Below are positions 6,996-15,617 of a DNA stretch of 64,000 nt, piece after piece. Under the pieces are notes generated by a model, which made no database searches, was not told where the DNA came from, and worked only from the letters and a program-made list of their open reading frames with translations. The DNA comes from Candidatus Proruminimicrobium quisquiliarum (GTDB lineage Bacteria > Elusimicrobiota > Endomicrobiia > Endomicrobiales > Endomicrobiaceae). A program made the position numbers and the translations under genes. Position 1 is the first letter of the stretch. Every line of letters starts with the position of its first letter. Location: NCBI GenBank assembly GCA_018433245.1, contig JAHDRN010000007.1, positions 124,001 through 188,000 of the forward strand, given 5' to 3'.

Positions 6996-7937
6996 TTAAT
7001 TTTTGGCAAGCATCGCGGCTCCGGCGACTCCGAGTTTGTTCGTATATTTTGATACGACAATCTTACAGGAATCAACGGCGCTTTTAAACGCTCTTTTTTT
7101 TATTTTTTTATAAACCGGTTTATAAAATTCATTGCACGCTTTGCTTATTCCGCCGCACAATATTATATGATCCGGATTTATAAAATTAATTATGCCGGCA
7201 AGAAGAATGGCAAGTTTTTCGCCGGCTTCCGCCCACACGATTTTAGCGACTTTATCGCCTTTTGAAGCCGCAAGAGATAAAATCTTAGGCGTTATTTTAA
7301 ACTCGTCGTTATCGGCAAGTTTAAGTATATTGTATGATTTGTGTTCTTTCATAAGCTGCAAAGCTCTTCTTACAAGATATTTTGCGCCTATGTAAGTTTC
7401 AGCGCAGCCTCTGTTTCCGCAATTGCATCTGTTGCCTTCCGGCTCAACTGTCATATGCCCTATTTCTCCGGCCGTGCCGCTTGTTCCGGTATATAGTTTT
7501 TTATTTAAAATCATTCCTCCGCCGACTCCCGTTCCCAAAGTAACGCATACTATATTAGTTGCTTTGCCGTCTAAATCAAGCCAAAAAGCGCCGAGGCTTG
7601 CGGTATTTGCGTCATTATCAACAAAAACTTTTTTGCCGGTCAATTTTTCCATTTCTTTTTTTAGCATTACGTTTTTCCAGTTAGGCAGGTTGGGGGAAAA
7701 TCTTAAAACGCCTTTTTTTGAATCAACGTCGCCGGCAATGCCTATCCCTATGGTTTTAACTTTTTTATAATGTTTCATATTCTTCAGTGAAGAAACGATA
7801 TCTTTTATAATCTTTGACGGTTTTGCCTGAATATCCGTATCTAAAACGATTTCTTCAATAATGACAGCTTTGTCATTGACGACGGCAATTTTAATCTGGG
7901 TTCCGCCCAAATCTATACCTAAGTAAAATTTAGCCAT
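6996..7937 (-). CDS. ROK-family glucokinase-like sugar kinase
   Basis: This 313-residue protein is a ROK sugar kinase. The ATP phosphate motif GIDLGGTQIKIAVV is at the N-terminus, VDNDANTASLGAFW and TLGTGVGGGMI are in the middle, and the ROK zinc site GHMTVEP...CNCGNRGCAE supplies one histidine and three cysteines. It most likely phosphorylates glucose to glucose-6-phosphate, but ROK kinases for N-acetylglucosamine or mannose look similar. The start overlaps the end of folC by 8 nt, so the genes are translationally coupled. A glucokinase would fit with the glycogen phosphorylase encoded elsewhere in the window. Confidence 0.85.
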   Translation of the reverse strand: MAKFYLGIDLGGTQIKIAVVNDKAVIIEEIVLDTDIQAKPSKIIKDIVSSLKNMKHYKKVKTIGIGIAGDVDSKKGVLRFSPNLPNWKNVMLKKEMEKLTGKKVFVDNDANTASLGAFWLDLDGKATNIVCVTLGTGVGGGMILNKKLYTGTSGTAGEIGHMTVEPEGNRCNCGNRGCAETYIGAKYLVRRALQLMKEHKSYNILKLADNDEFKITPKILSLAASKGDKVAKIVWAEAGEKLAILLAGIINFINPDHIILCGGISKACNEFYKPVYKKIKKRAFKSAVDSCKIVVSKYTNKLGVAGAAMLAKN

Positions 7938-9207
7938 TTTTGTCCTCTGTAAATTTTAATATTGCGCCTGCCAGATAAAACGAACCGACGGCAACGGCAA
8001 CATCGTTATCTTTAAATTTTTTAAAACATTCTTTGACGCTTTTAAACTTTAATATCTTTGCGCCGTCAATATATTTTGCAAATTCTTTTTCAAGCGTTTT
8101 TGTATCAACAGCTCTTTCGCTGCCTATGTCGGGCAGATATACTTCTACGGCGATTTGCGATATTTTTTTTACGATATTTTTATAATCTTTCTCTCGCATT
8201 ACAGCAAAAATAATTTTTCTTTTCTCTTTTGCAAACGGACTTTTTTTATACGACTCCAAAAAATTAGAAACAGCCTGCAAATTATGAGCGCCGTCTATCA
8301 AAAGTTTTATCTTTTTACCGTATCTGTTTACGGTTTTTATGTCAAATCTTGCTGTCCATTTTATATTTTTTAAAACGCTTTTAAGTCGGTTAAATTTTAT
8401 ATCATAGCCTTTTCGTTTAAGCAGTTCGCAGACGCATAAAGCAACAGCCGAATTGTAAACCTGCGCATTACCCAAAAGCCCCAGAGTAAAATAAAATTTA
8501 GCGCCCGGTCCGTTATATTTTATTTTCTGGCAAATTTTCCGCCAGTCATAAGATATTTCTTCGGCCGAAAAATCCGAGCCGAACGAATAAAGCTCGGCTT
8601 GTTTCCGTTTTGCAACGGATAAAATTTTATTTAACGCCTCTTTCGGCATAAAACCGCAGACGACCGGAACGTTGTTTTTTATAATTCCGGCTTTTTCAAA
8701 CGCTATATCAGACAAAGAACTTCCCAGAATTTCCGTGTGGTCAAGCCCTACGCTTGTTATAACGCTTACTTCGGGCGTTATTACATTTGTGGCGTCAAAA
8801 CGTCCGCCGAGACCCGTTTCCAAAACGGCTATATCAACTTTTTTCAGCGTAAAATATATTAACGCTAACGCCGTAATATGCTCAAAAAAAGTCAGTCCGC
8901 ATTCTTTTGAAAGCTTTTCGTATTTCTTATCTATATTTTTTAAATCAGTATCTTTTATATATTGAGAATTTATCCGTATTCTTTCGTTTATTTTTACAAT
9001 ATGGGGAGATATATATAATCCCGTTTTATATCCTGACGCAGTTAATATTTCAGATAATAACTTTGCCGTTGAGCCTTTGCCGTTTGTTCCGGCTATATGA
9101 ATATATTTTAATTTTTTATATTCAATTCCGGATTTGAACAGAAAATCTTCAATCCTTTCAAGTCCGGGTTTCATGGTCTTATATTCGTTTACTTTTTGAA
9201 AAATCAT
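7930..9207 (-). CDS. folC: Folylpolyglutamate/dihydrofolate synthase
   Basis: This 425-residue Mur-ligase family enzyme adds glutamate to dihydropteroate or tetrahydrofolates using ATP. The P-loop [15 protein letters not shown], the substrate loop [28 protein letters not shown] and the C-terminal [11 protein letters not shown] are all present. It overlaps accD by 4 nt (ATGA type) and the ROK kinase by 8 nt. The accD-folC pairing is common in bacteria. Length is normal for the family, and nothing suggests loss of either activity. Confidence 0.92.
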   Translation of the reverse strand: MIFQKVNEYKTMKPGLERIEDFLFKSGIEYKKLKYIHIAGTNGKGSTAKLLSEILTASGYKTGLYISPHIVKINERIRINSQYIKDTDLKNIDKKYEKLSKECGLTFFEHITALALIYFTLKKVDIAVLETGLGGRFDATNVITPEVSVITSVGLDHTEILGSSLSDIAFEKAGIIKNNVPVVCGFMPKEALNKILSVAKRKQAELYSFGSDFSAEEISYDWRKICQKIKYNGPGAKFYFTLGLLGNAQVYNSAVALCVCELLKRKGYDIKFNRLKSVLKNIKWTARFDIKTVNRYGKKIKLLIDGAHNLQAVSNFLESYKKSPFAKEKRKIIFAVMREKDYKNIVKKISQIAVEVYLPDIGSERAVDTKTLEKEFAKYIDGAKILKFKSVKECFKKFKDNDVAVAVGSFYLAGAILKFTEDKNG

Positions 9208-10010
9208 TTTTTTGAAACAAAAAACTTCAATATATTGGTCAATGTGTCTTTTAAATGTTTTCTTTCAACGACAATATCAACCATACCGTGTTTCATTAGA
9301 AATTCCGATAACTGAAACCCTTTGGGCAGCTGCTGTCTTATAGTCTGTTCAATAACTCTGGGACCGGCAAACCCGACCAGAGCGGCCGGCTCGGCTATTA
9401 TAACGTCGCCTAGCATAGCAAACGAAGCGGCGACTCCGCCTGTTGTCGGATCAGCCAAAAGCGATATATACGGAAGTCCTTTTTCTGAAAGTTTGGCAAG
9501 CGCGGCCGAAGTTTTAGCCATCTGCATAAGAGACATTATGCCTTCCTGCATTCTTGCTCCGCCGGAAGAAGAAACTATAATGACCGGCAATTTCTTTTCT
9601 ATGGCCTTTTCTATCATTCTTACGATTTTTTCGCCTACGACAGAACCCATGCTGCCGCCCATATATTCAAAATCCATAACGGCTATCATTACGCGAAATC
9701 CGTTTATTTTTGCCTCACCGGTAACAACAGCGTCTTTTGTTTTGTAAGAATCTTTTTTCTCGGCATATCCGGGAAAACCCAAAAAATCAATAGGTTTTAA
9801 ACTTGAATCAGTTTCTTTAAAAGAATCTTTATCTGTCAATAAAGCTATTCTTTCCTGCGAATTCAGCCTTACGTAATACCCGCATTTCGGGCATACCATA
9901 TAATTTTCAACAAAATCTTTTTGAAATATAATCTGTTCGCATTTCTTACACTTTGTCCAAAGCCCCTCGGGCAAATCTTTCTTATTTGAAACCACGGCAT
10001 TAGCCATCAT
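9204..10010 (-). CDS. accD: Acetyl-CoA carboxylase carboxyltransferase beta subunit
   Basis: This 268-residue subunit transfers the carboxyl group from biotin to acetyl-CoA, the first step of fatty acid synthesis. The N-terminal zinc ribbon is visible as CKKC and CPKC ([20 protein letters not shown]) after the typical LPEGLWTKC. The crotonase-fold core includes [11 protein letters not shown] and [12 protein letters not shown]. The open frame extends seven codons upstream, but GGGGG lies eight bases before the ATG at 10010, which I take as the start. It is the first gene of its operon. The alpha subunit and biotin carrier are not in this window. Confidence 0.92.
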   Translation of the reverse strand: MMANAVVSNKKDLPEGLWTKCKKCEQIIFQKDFVENYMVCPKCGYYVRLNSQERIALLTDKDSFKETDSSLKPIDFLGFPGYAEKKDSYKTKDAVVTGEAKINGFRVMIAVMDFEYMGGSMGSVVGEKIVRMIEKAIEKKLPVIIVSSSGGARMQEGIMSLMQMAKTSAALAKLSEKGLPYISLLADPTTGGVAASFAMLGDVIIAEPAALVGFAGPRVIEQTIRQQLPKGFQLSEFLMKHGMVDIVVERKHLKDTLTNILKFFVSKK

Positions 10011-10060
10011 ATAACAGACCCCCAAAAACACATATATCTGTAAAATTAAAAGACGTACAA

Positions 10061-10089
10061 ATTATACAAGATTATTAATAACAATTCAA
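10061..10089 (-). promoter_or_regulatory. Promoter of the accD-folC-ROK-lptD operon
   Basis: Minus-strand TTGAAT (10084-10089) and TATAAT (10061-10066) are separated by 17 nt. The distance to the accD start is about 50 nt. Confidence 0.7.
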
Positions 10090-10117
10090 AATAAGAAGTC
10101 TTTGCCTGCAATTGTAT

Positions 10118-10588
10118 TTATTTATTTTTTAAATCACTTGTACAGTTCGGACATTTGACGGCGTTTATGTTTATAACCGAATAACAAAACGGACATTCTT
10201 TTGTGGTTGCCGGAGCCGGTGCTTCCTGTTTCGGCTCTTCTTTCAGTTTATTTATCACTTTCAGCAAAGCAAAAATCGCAAAAGCCACAATCGTAAAAGT
10301 TATTATGCTGTTAATAAAAAAACCTACGTTAAGAGTATTTGCTCCGGCCGCTTTGGCTGCTTCAATTGAAACATAAGGGCCTGCATCGGCGGCTCCTTTT
10401 TTTAAAACTATAAACCAATTGCTGAAATCAATATTGCCCAGAATAATACCTAACGGCGGCATTATGATGTCGGCCACAAGCGAATTTACTATTTTTGTAA
10501 AAGCGCCTCCTATTATGATACCGACAGCCATGTCAAGAACGTTTCCGCGCGATATAAATTTTTTAAACTCTTCTATAAAACTTTTCAT
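10118..10588 (-). CDS. mscL: Large-conductance mechanosensitive channel with C-terminal zinc ribbon
   Basis: This 156-residue protein is an MscL channel, which releases solutes on hypo-osmotic shock. The N-terminal amphipathic helix (FIEEFKKFISRGNVLDMAVG) and TM1 (IIIGGAFTKIVNSLVADIIM) are canonical, and TM2 is at about residues 72-98 (FFINSIITFTIVAFAIFALL). Instead of the usual charged helical tail, the C-terminus ends in CPFCYSVININAVKCPNC, a small zinc-ribbon of two CxxC pairs. GGAGG lies upstream of the ATG. It is a single gene ending just upstream of the accD promoter. Confidence 0.93.
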   Translation of the reverse strand: MKSFIEEFKKFISRGNVLDMAVGIIIGGAFTKIVNSLVADIIMPPLGIILGNIDFSNWFIVLKKGAADAGPYVSIEAAKAAGANTLNVGFFINSIITFTIVAFAIFALLKVINKLKEEPKQEAPAPATTKECPFCYSVININAVKCPNCTSDLKNK

Positions 10589-10657
10589 TTAAAGCCTCCT
10601 CTTTTTATATTTCCGTATATTTTAGCAAAAATAAAGCTAAATAAAGCATAAAAAACA

Positions 10658-10686
10658 TTGACACAAAAAAGTATATTTTATAGACT
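10658..10686 (+). promoter_or_regulatory. Promoter of the polyamine-dksA-panD-sigma run
   Basis: TTGACA (10658-10663) and TAGACT (10681-10686) are separated by 17 nt, giving a leader of about 27 nt before the nspC ATG. It is the only clear promoter seen for the seven tightly spaced genes that follow. Confidence 0.7.
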
Positions 10687-10719
10687 TACTAATCCTTATT
10701 TTTTATTATTATAAAAAAA

Positions 10720-11823
10720 ATGAAAATACAGACACCTTATTATTTAATTGACGAAAAAAAATTACTGGAAAACCTGAAAAAAATAAAATACGTCCGCGAA
10801 AAATCCGGAGCAAAATCCGTGTTGGCGTTAAAATGTTTTTCAACGTGGTCCGTTTTTAAATTAATGTCAAAATATATGGACGGAACGACCAGCAGTTCTC
10901 TTTACGAAGCAAAACTCGGTTATGAAACTTTCGGCAAAGAAGTTCATGCTTACAGCGTGGCCTATCCCGAAAATGAAATAAAAGAATTAAAAAAAATATC
11001 AACGAAAATAATTTTCAATTCCGTTTCACAGTTAAACAAATATTATAAAGATGTTAAAAATAAAAATCTGGGATTGAGGGCAAATCCGCAGATAAGCTAC
11101 AGTCATTTTGATTTGGCAAATCCGGCAAGAAAAAATTCGCGGCTCGGAGTGATAAACAAAAACGATATTTTAAAAAACATAAATAAAATAAAAGGATTAA
11201 TGTTTCATTTTAATTGTGAAAACGACGACGCAAAAAATCTTGAAAAATCTTTTAACTATATCGGCGCCAAATACGGCGAAATATTAAAAAAATTGGAATG
11301 GGTAAGTTTCGGCGGCGGAATTTATTTCACAAAAAAAGGATATGATCTGAAAAAATTCATTTCACTGTTAAAAAATTTTTCCGGCAGATACGGCGTGCAG
11401 ATATATTTGGAACCCGGCGAATCTTCAATAACAAATTCCGCGCAGCTTCACACTACCGTTTTGGATGTTATCAAAAACGGTAAAAACATCGCGATAATTG
11501 ACGCGTCAACAGAAGCGCATATGCTTGATTTGCTTATATATAATACTCCGGCAAAAATTAACACTGACAAAAAAAACAAATACGAATATATCGTGGCCGG
11601 AAGAAGCTGTCTTGCGGGAGACGTATTCGGAACTTATAAATTTAAAAAACCTTTAAAAATCGGTGATAATATTGTAATATCTGATGTTGCCGGTTATACA
11701 ATGGTAAAGAAAAACTGGTTTAACGGGCTTCCGATGCCTGCGATAGCCGTAAAAAGATTAAACGGAAAAACTGAAATTATAAGACGGTTTGACTATACCG
11801 ATTTTAAGAAAAATTTATCATAG
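10720..11823 (+). CDS. nspC: Carboxynorspermidine/carboxyspermidine decarboxylase
   Basis: This 367-residue PLP enzyme of the alanine racemase-fold decarboxylase family removes the carboxyl group from carboxyspermidine or carboxynorspermidine. The PLP lysine lies in VLALKCFSTWSVF near residue 43, and HFNCEN, VSFGGGIYF and LEPGESS are family landmarks. AGRSCLAGD near the C-terminus provides the active-site cysteine and aspartate of the dimer interface. The ATG at 10720 has no obvious Shine-Dalgarno but lies shortly after a good promoter. It is followed after 21 nt by the dehydrogenase that makes its substrate, giving an aspartate-semialdehyde based route to spermidine that does not need S-adenosylmethionine. 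Confidence 0.92.
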   Translation: MKIQTPYYLIDEKKLLENLKKIKYVREKSGAKSVLALKCFSTWSVFKLMSKYMDGTTSSSLYEAKLGYETFGKEVHAYSVAYPENEIKELKKISTKIIFNSVSQLNKYYKDVKNKNLGLRANPQISYSHFDLANPARKNSRLGVINKNDILKNINKIKGLMFHFNCENDDAKNLEKSFNYIGAKYGEILKKLEWVSFGGGIYFTKKGYDLKKFISLLKNFSGRYGVQIYLEPGESSITNSAQLHTTVLDVIKNGKNIAIIDASTEAHMLDLLIYNTPAKINTDKKNKYEYIVAGRSCLAGDVFGTYKFKKPLKIGDNIVISDVAGYTMVKKNWFNGLPMPAIAVKRLNGKTEIIRRFDYTDFKKNLS

Positions 11824-11844
11824 ATAAAGGGGGCACCGATAGAA

Positions 11845-13080
11845 ATGAAAAAAAATGTTCTTGTTATAGGCGCAGGCGCCGTAGCCCATGTAGCTTGTCA
11901 TAAACTGGCAATGAATAACGATTCTTTCGGAAAAATTTACATCGCTTCAAGAACATTGAAAAACTGCGAAGAAATACTTGAAAGCATTAAAAGAAAGAAA
12001 AATTATAAAGTCCCTTCAAATAAAATAACCGCAAAACAAATAGACGTTTTTAACATTGAAGAAACAATTAAATTAATAAAAGAATTAGATATATCAATAG
12101 TACTAAATCTCGCGAGCGCTTTCTGCAATATGTCAATACTTGAAGCCTGCATTGAAACAGGAGCGGCTTATTTAGATACAGCAATACATGAAGATCCTGC
12201 AAAAGTCTGCGAAGATCCGCCATGGTATGCAAACTACGAATGGAAAAGAAAACCGAGATGCGAAGAAAAAAAAGTTACCGCGATTTTAGGAATCGGATTT
12301 GATCCGGGAGTTGTAAACGCTTACTGCGCGCTTGCATTGAAACATCATTTTGATAAAATTGCAACAATAGACATAATGGACGTAAACGCCGGCAGCCACG
12401 GCAAATATTTTGCAACAAATTTTGATCCCGAAATAAATTTCAGAGAATTTAGCAAAGTATGGACGTGGATTGACAAACAGTGGGTTTCAAAACCGGTACA
12501 CGCCGATAAACTTATATATGATTTCCCGGTAGTAGGGGAGTTTCCCGTTTATCTTACGGGACATGACGAACTTCATTCTCTTTCAAAAAATATTCCGGCT
12601 AAATCAATAAGATTCTGGATGGGATTCGGAGACCATTACATAAATGTGTTTTCTGTATTAAAAAATCTGGGACTGCTCTCGGTACATCCGGTAAGAACAG
12701 CCGAAGGCATTGAAGTCGTTCCGTTAAAAGTAGTAAAGGCTTGTCTGCCAAATCCGAAATCTCTGGCTCCAAATTATACGGGCAAAACCTGCATAGGATG
12801 CCTTATAAAAGGCAAGCAGGGCGGAAAGAACAAAGAACTTTTTATTTACAACATCTGCGACCACAAAGAATGTTACAACGAAGTTGAATCGCAGGCAATA
12901 AGCTATACTGCGGGAGTTCCGCCTGTAGTAGCCGCGCTTTTAATAGCAAACGGAACATGGGACGTCAAAAAAATGGTCAACATTGAAGAACTTGATCCAG
13001 ATCCTTTTTTGGATTTGCTTGAGAAAAACGGATTAAAAACGGAAATTTCAATAAACAGACAGTCAAATAAATTTATTTAA
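11845..13080 (+). CDS. Carboxynorspermidine/carboxyspermidine synthase (saccharopine dehydrogenase family)
   Basis: This 411-residue NAD(P)H enzyme condenses a diamine (putrescine or diaminopropane) with aspartate beta-semialdehyde to form carboxyspermidine or carboxynorspermidine. The Rossmann motif VLVIGAGAVAHVACHK is at the N-terminus, followed by YIASRTLKNC. ILGIGFDPGVVNAY and MDVNAGSHGKYFATNF are typical of this branch of the saccharopine dehydrogenase family, as opposed to lysine biosynthesis enzymes. A GGGGGCACC element precedes the start. It is flanked by the matching decarboxylase and a basic amino acid decarboxylase, which fixes the pathway assignment. Which diamine is used cannot be told. 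Confidence 0.9.
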   Translation: MKKNVLVIGAGAVAHVACHKLAMNNDSFGKIYIASRTLKNCEEILESIKRKKNYKVPSNKITAKQIDVFNIEETIKLIKELDISIVLNLASAFCNMSILEACIETGAAYLDTAIHEDPAKVCEDPPWYANYEWKRKPRCEEKKVTAILGIGFDPGVVNAYCALALKHHFDKIATIDIMDVNAGSHGKYFATNFDPEINFREFSKVWTWIDKQWVSKPVHADKLIYDFPVVGEFPVYLTGHDELHSLSKNIPAKSIRFWMGFGDHYINVFSVLKNLGLLSVHPVRTAEGIEVVPLKVVKACLPNPKSLAPNYTGKTCIGCLIKGKQGGKNKELFIYNICDHKECYNEVESQAISYTAGVPPVVAALLIANGTWDVKKMVNIEELDPDPFLDLLEKNGLKTEISINRQSNKFI

Positions 13081-13092
13081 GGTAAATTTAAA

Positions 13093-14556
13093 ATGAATAA
13101 TAAACAGCAGTTGAAAACGCCGTTATTTGATACTCTTTTGGAACATGCAAAAAGAAACGTCGTTTCTTTTCATACTCCCGGACATAAAAACGGAAGAGGT
13201 ATTGACAAAAAACTGAAAGATTTTACGGGTCCTGATATTTACGGGCTTGACGTAACCGTTTTTGACGAAGTTGATTCCCTTCACGATCCGGTAGGTCCGA
13301 TAAAAAAAGCTCAGGAATTAATGGCTAAAGCCTACGGCGTTGAACATTCTTTATTTCTTGTAAACGGAACATCCGTCGGAAATATAGCGATGTTTTTATC
13401 CGCATGCGATCCGGGCGATTCAATAATAATTTCAAGAAGTTCTCACAAATCAATAATGGCGGGCGTTATTCTTTCGGGAGTATGGCCTATATGGATACAG
13501 CCTAAAATAGAACAGAATCTTGATATAATATTTAATTCAACCTATGATCAGGTAAAAAACGCTCTTGATACATATCCTGAATCCAGAGCCGTTTTTGTAA
13601 CGTGTCCTACTTATAACGGCGTAGTTACCGAAATAAAAAAAATCGCCGAACTTTGTCACAGAAGAGGCAAAATTCTTCTTGTTGACGAAGCGCACGGGCC
13701 GCATCTGAAGTTCCATAAAGATTTGCCTATGTCGGCAGTGGATGCCGGAGCGGATTTAGTAGTACAGTCCACCCACAAAATACTTTCGGCGTTATCTCAG
13801 GGTTCGGTGCTGCATTTTAATTCAAAACTTGTTGATGTTAACAGAGTCAAAAAAATAGTATCAATGCTTCAAACCACAAGCCCTAGTTATTTTACTCTGG
13901 CAAGCCTTGATGTTGCAAGGAAACAGGCTGTATCTCAGGGAAGCGCAATGCTTTCAAAAGTAATGGCCGCAGCTGAATGGGCAAGAAAAGAAATTAACCA
14001 CAACATACCTAATATGAAATGTTTTACCAGAGCCGAAATGAACCAGATGGGTTTTGACCTTGACGTAACAAAAGTTACAATAAACGTTACAAAAACCGGA
14101 TTATCCGGATACGAAGTTGATGCCATTCTTGCAAAGGAATACAATATACAGGTTGACTGTTCGGATACGTTTAATTTAATAGCTATAATGGGAATAGGTT
14201 CTGATAAATCCGACGTTGTTGCGCTTGTAAACGCATTAAAAGACATAAGTAAAAAATATAAAGGAACGCAAAAAAACTGGATATTAAAAATTCCTTCTCT
14301 TTCAACCGAAATGGTTATGACACCAAGAGAAGTTTTTTTATCACACGATATAAAGAAAATTCCTTTAAATAAAGCCGTCGGACATGTTTCCGCACAGACA
14401 TTGACGCCTTATCCTCCGGGGATACCGGTTGTCATCCCGGGAGAAAGAATAACGCAGGAAATATGCAAATACCTGCTTGATATGGCGGCAAAAGGAATCA
14501 GAATAAGCGGGCAGGAAGGCGAAAAATTAAAAATGGTAAAAGTTTTTGCCAATTAA
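13093..14556 (+). CDS. Orn/Lys/Arg decarboxylase (aspartate aminotransferase fold)
   Basis: This 487-residue PLP enzyme belongs to the short Orn/Lys/Arg decarboxylase class (like Bacillus SpeA/YaaO). FHTPGHKNGRG is at the N-terminus, DVTVFDEVDSLHDP and LVNGTSVGN follow, and the PLP lysine is in VQSTHKILSALSQGS. The C-terminal domain contains PYPPGIPVVIPGE. It lacks the N-terminal wing of the large inducible decarboxylases. Its product would be agmatine, cadaverine or putrescine, the last feeding directly into the carboxyspermidine enzymes encoded upstream. If it is an arginine decarboxylase, agmatine-to-putrescine enzymes must exist elsewhere. Substrate is not resolved. Confidence 0.88.
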   Translation: MNNKQQLKTPLFDTLLEHAKRNVVSFHTPGHKNGRGIDKKLKDFTGPDIYGLDVTVFDEVDSLHDPVGPIKKAQELMAKAYGVEHSLFLVNGTSVGNIAMFLSACDPGDSIIISRSSHKSIMAGVILSGVWPIWIQPKIEQNLDIIFNSTYDQVKNALDTYPESRAVFVTCPTYNGVVTEIKKIAELCHRRGKILLVDEAHGPHLKFHKDLPMSAVDAGADLVVQSTHKILSALSQGSVLHFNSKLVDVNRVKKIVSMLQTTSPSYFTLASLDVARKQAVSQGSAMLSKVMAAAEWARKEINHNIPNMKCFTRAEMNQMGFDLDVTKVTINVTKTGLSGYEVDAILAKEYNIQVDCSDTFNLIAIMGIGSDKSDVVALVNALKDISKKYKGTQKNWILKIPSLSTEMVMTPREVFLSHDIKKIPLNKAVGHVSAQTLTPYPPGIPVVIPGERITQEICKYLLDMAAKGIRISGQEGEKLKMVKVFAN

Positions 14557-14605
14557 AATAAAAAGGCAGCCAAATAAAATAAGCAAAATTTCCGGGGGAG
14601 TCAAA

Positions 14606-15223
14606 ATGGGAAAAATGACTAAAAAAGCCTCAAAGAAAAAAACTGTAAAAAAAGTTTTAACAAAAAAAACAGTTAAAAAAAACGTCGTTGCAAAAAAAAC
14701 GGCTGTAAAGAAAATTATAAAAAAGAAAACGTTAAAAAAAGCTGCAAATAAAAAAATCGTTAAAAAAAACGTCGTTGCAAAAAAAGCGGCTGCAAAGAAA
14801 ATTATAAAAAAGAAAACGTTAAAAAAAGCTGCAAATAAAAAAATCGTTAAAAAAACGGCCAAAAATAAATTAAACCAAAAAGATTTGTTAAAGCTGAAAA
14901 AAATTCTTCTTGAAAAAAAAGTTTCTATAATGAATAAATTAAATTCTAGAAAACTGGCCGAAACGGACACCGAAATCGGAGACGAAGCCGATACTGCCAC
15001 GCAAAATAACGAAAGAGAAATCCAGTTTGAACTTGACGAAATAAGCGCGATAGCAATAAAAGATATTGATAACGCCCTTGCAAAATTTAACGTAGGCACT
15101 TTCGGACTCTGCGAATGCTGCGGTTCGCCGATATCGGTTAAAAGATTACATGCAATGCCGTGGGGAAGATACTGCATTGAATGCCAGACTGAAGCAGAAA
15201 AAAACGCAAGCAAGCAGCAATAA
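14606..15223 (+). CDS. dksA: DksA/TraR-type zinc finger protein with lysine-rich tandem-repeat tail
   Basis: This 205-residue protein ends in a DksA-like module. The acidic tip DEADTATQNNERE (the DxxDxA motif) is near residues 129-141, and the zinc finger CECCGSPI...CIEC is near 166-190. Such proteins bind the RNA polymerase secondary channel, often with ppGpp, to adjust transcription. Ahead of it are about 90 residues made almost entirely of K, A, V, I and T, including a 29-residue unit repeated twice. I chose the ATG at 14606 because GGGGGAG lies just before it; the longer frame would begin with TTG. The basic tail resembles histone H1-like tails and may bind DNA or RNA. It sits between polyamine and pantothenate genes. 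Confidence 0.85.
   Translation: MGKMTKKASKKKTVKKVLTKKTVKKNVVAKKTAVKKIIKKKTLKKAANKKIVKKNVVAKKAAAKKIIKKKTLKKAANKKIVKKTAKNKLNQKDLLKLKKILLEKKVSIMNKLNSRKLAETDTEIGDEADTATQNNEREIQFELDEISAIAIKDIDNALAKFNVGTFGLCECCGSPISVKRLHAMPWGRYCIECQTEAEKNASKQQ
14672..14845 (+). repeat. 87-bp tandem duplication inside dksA
   Basis: Positions 14672-14758 and 14759-14845 are two copies of an 87-bp unit (29 codons), and a third copy begins at 14846 but diverges after about 11 bases. The copies differ only around the ACG GCT GTA / GCG GCT GCA codons, changing Thr and Val to Ala. The duplication preserves the frame. Confidence 0.95.
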
Positions 15224-15257
15224 TTACACCGGCAAATTAGACTTTGGAGATAAAAAA

Positions 15258-15599
15258 ATGAAGTTTGTATTAAGTTCAAAAATTTTTAAGGCAACTGTAA
15301 CGGAAGCAAATTTGGAATATACCGGAAGCATAACGATTGATTCCGAATTAATAGACAAAGCCGGACTTTGGGTAGGGGAAAAAGTTCTCGTGGTAAGCAA
15401 TACTTCAGGCACAAGACTTGAAACATACGTTATAGCAGGCCAGCCCGGTTCAGGAGTTATATGCATGAACGGAGCGGCGGCGCATCTTATAAAGAAAGGC
15501 GAAGTAATTATTATTATGGGATTCCAACTTTCGGATAAACCTATAAATCCAAAATATGTGTTTGTTGACGAATATAATAAATGTACAAAAGTACTTTAA
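15258..15599 (+). CDS. panD: Aspartate 1-decarboxylase (pyruvoyl enzyme)
   Basis: This 113-residue proenzyme makes beta-alanine from aspartate for pantothenate and CoA synthesis. It self-cleaves between G23 and S24 in YTGSITID to form the pyruvoyl cofactor. The conserved CMNGAAAHLIKKGE is in the C-terminal half. The open frame is longer upstream, but GGAG at 15246-15249 is eight bases from the ATG at 15258, and residues from there match the family exactly. It sits between dksA and a sigma factor gene in the same run. The window also encodes CoaB and CoaC, two later steps of CoA synthesis. Confidence 0.95.
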   Translation: MKFVLSSKIFKATVTEANLEYTGSITIDSELIDKAGLWVGEKVLVVSNTSGTRLETYVIAGQPGSGVICMNGAAAHLIKKGEVIIIMGFQLSDKPINPKYVFVDEYNKCTKVL

Positions 15600-15617
15600 T
15601 TACGGGGAGTTTTTACT

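Noticed and set aside
14527-15279. 250-codon minus-strand frame rich in phenylalanine
   Set aside because: It is the reverse of the AAA/lysine-rich dksA tail (TTT codons) and covers dksA, whose zinc finger and ribosome-binding site are clear.
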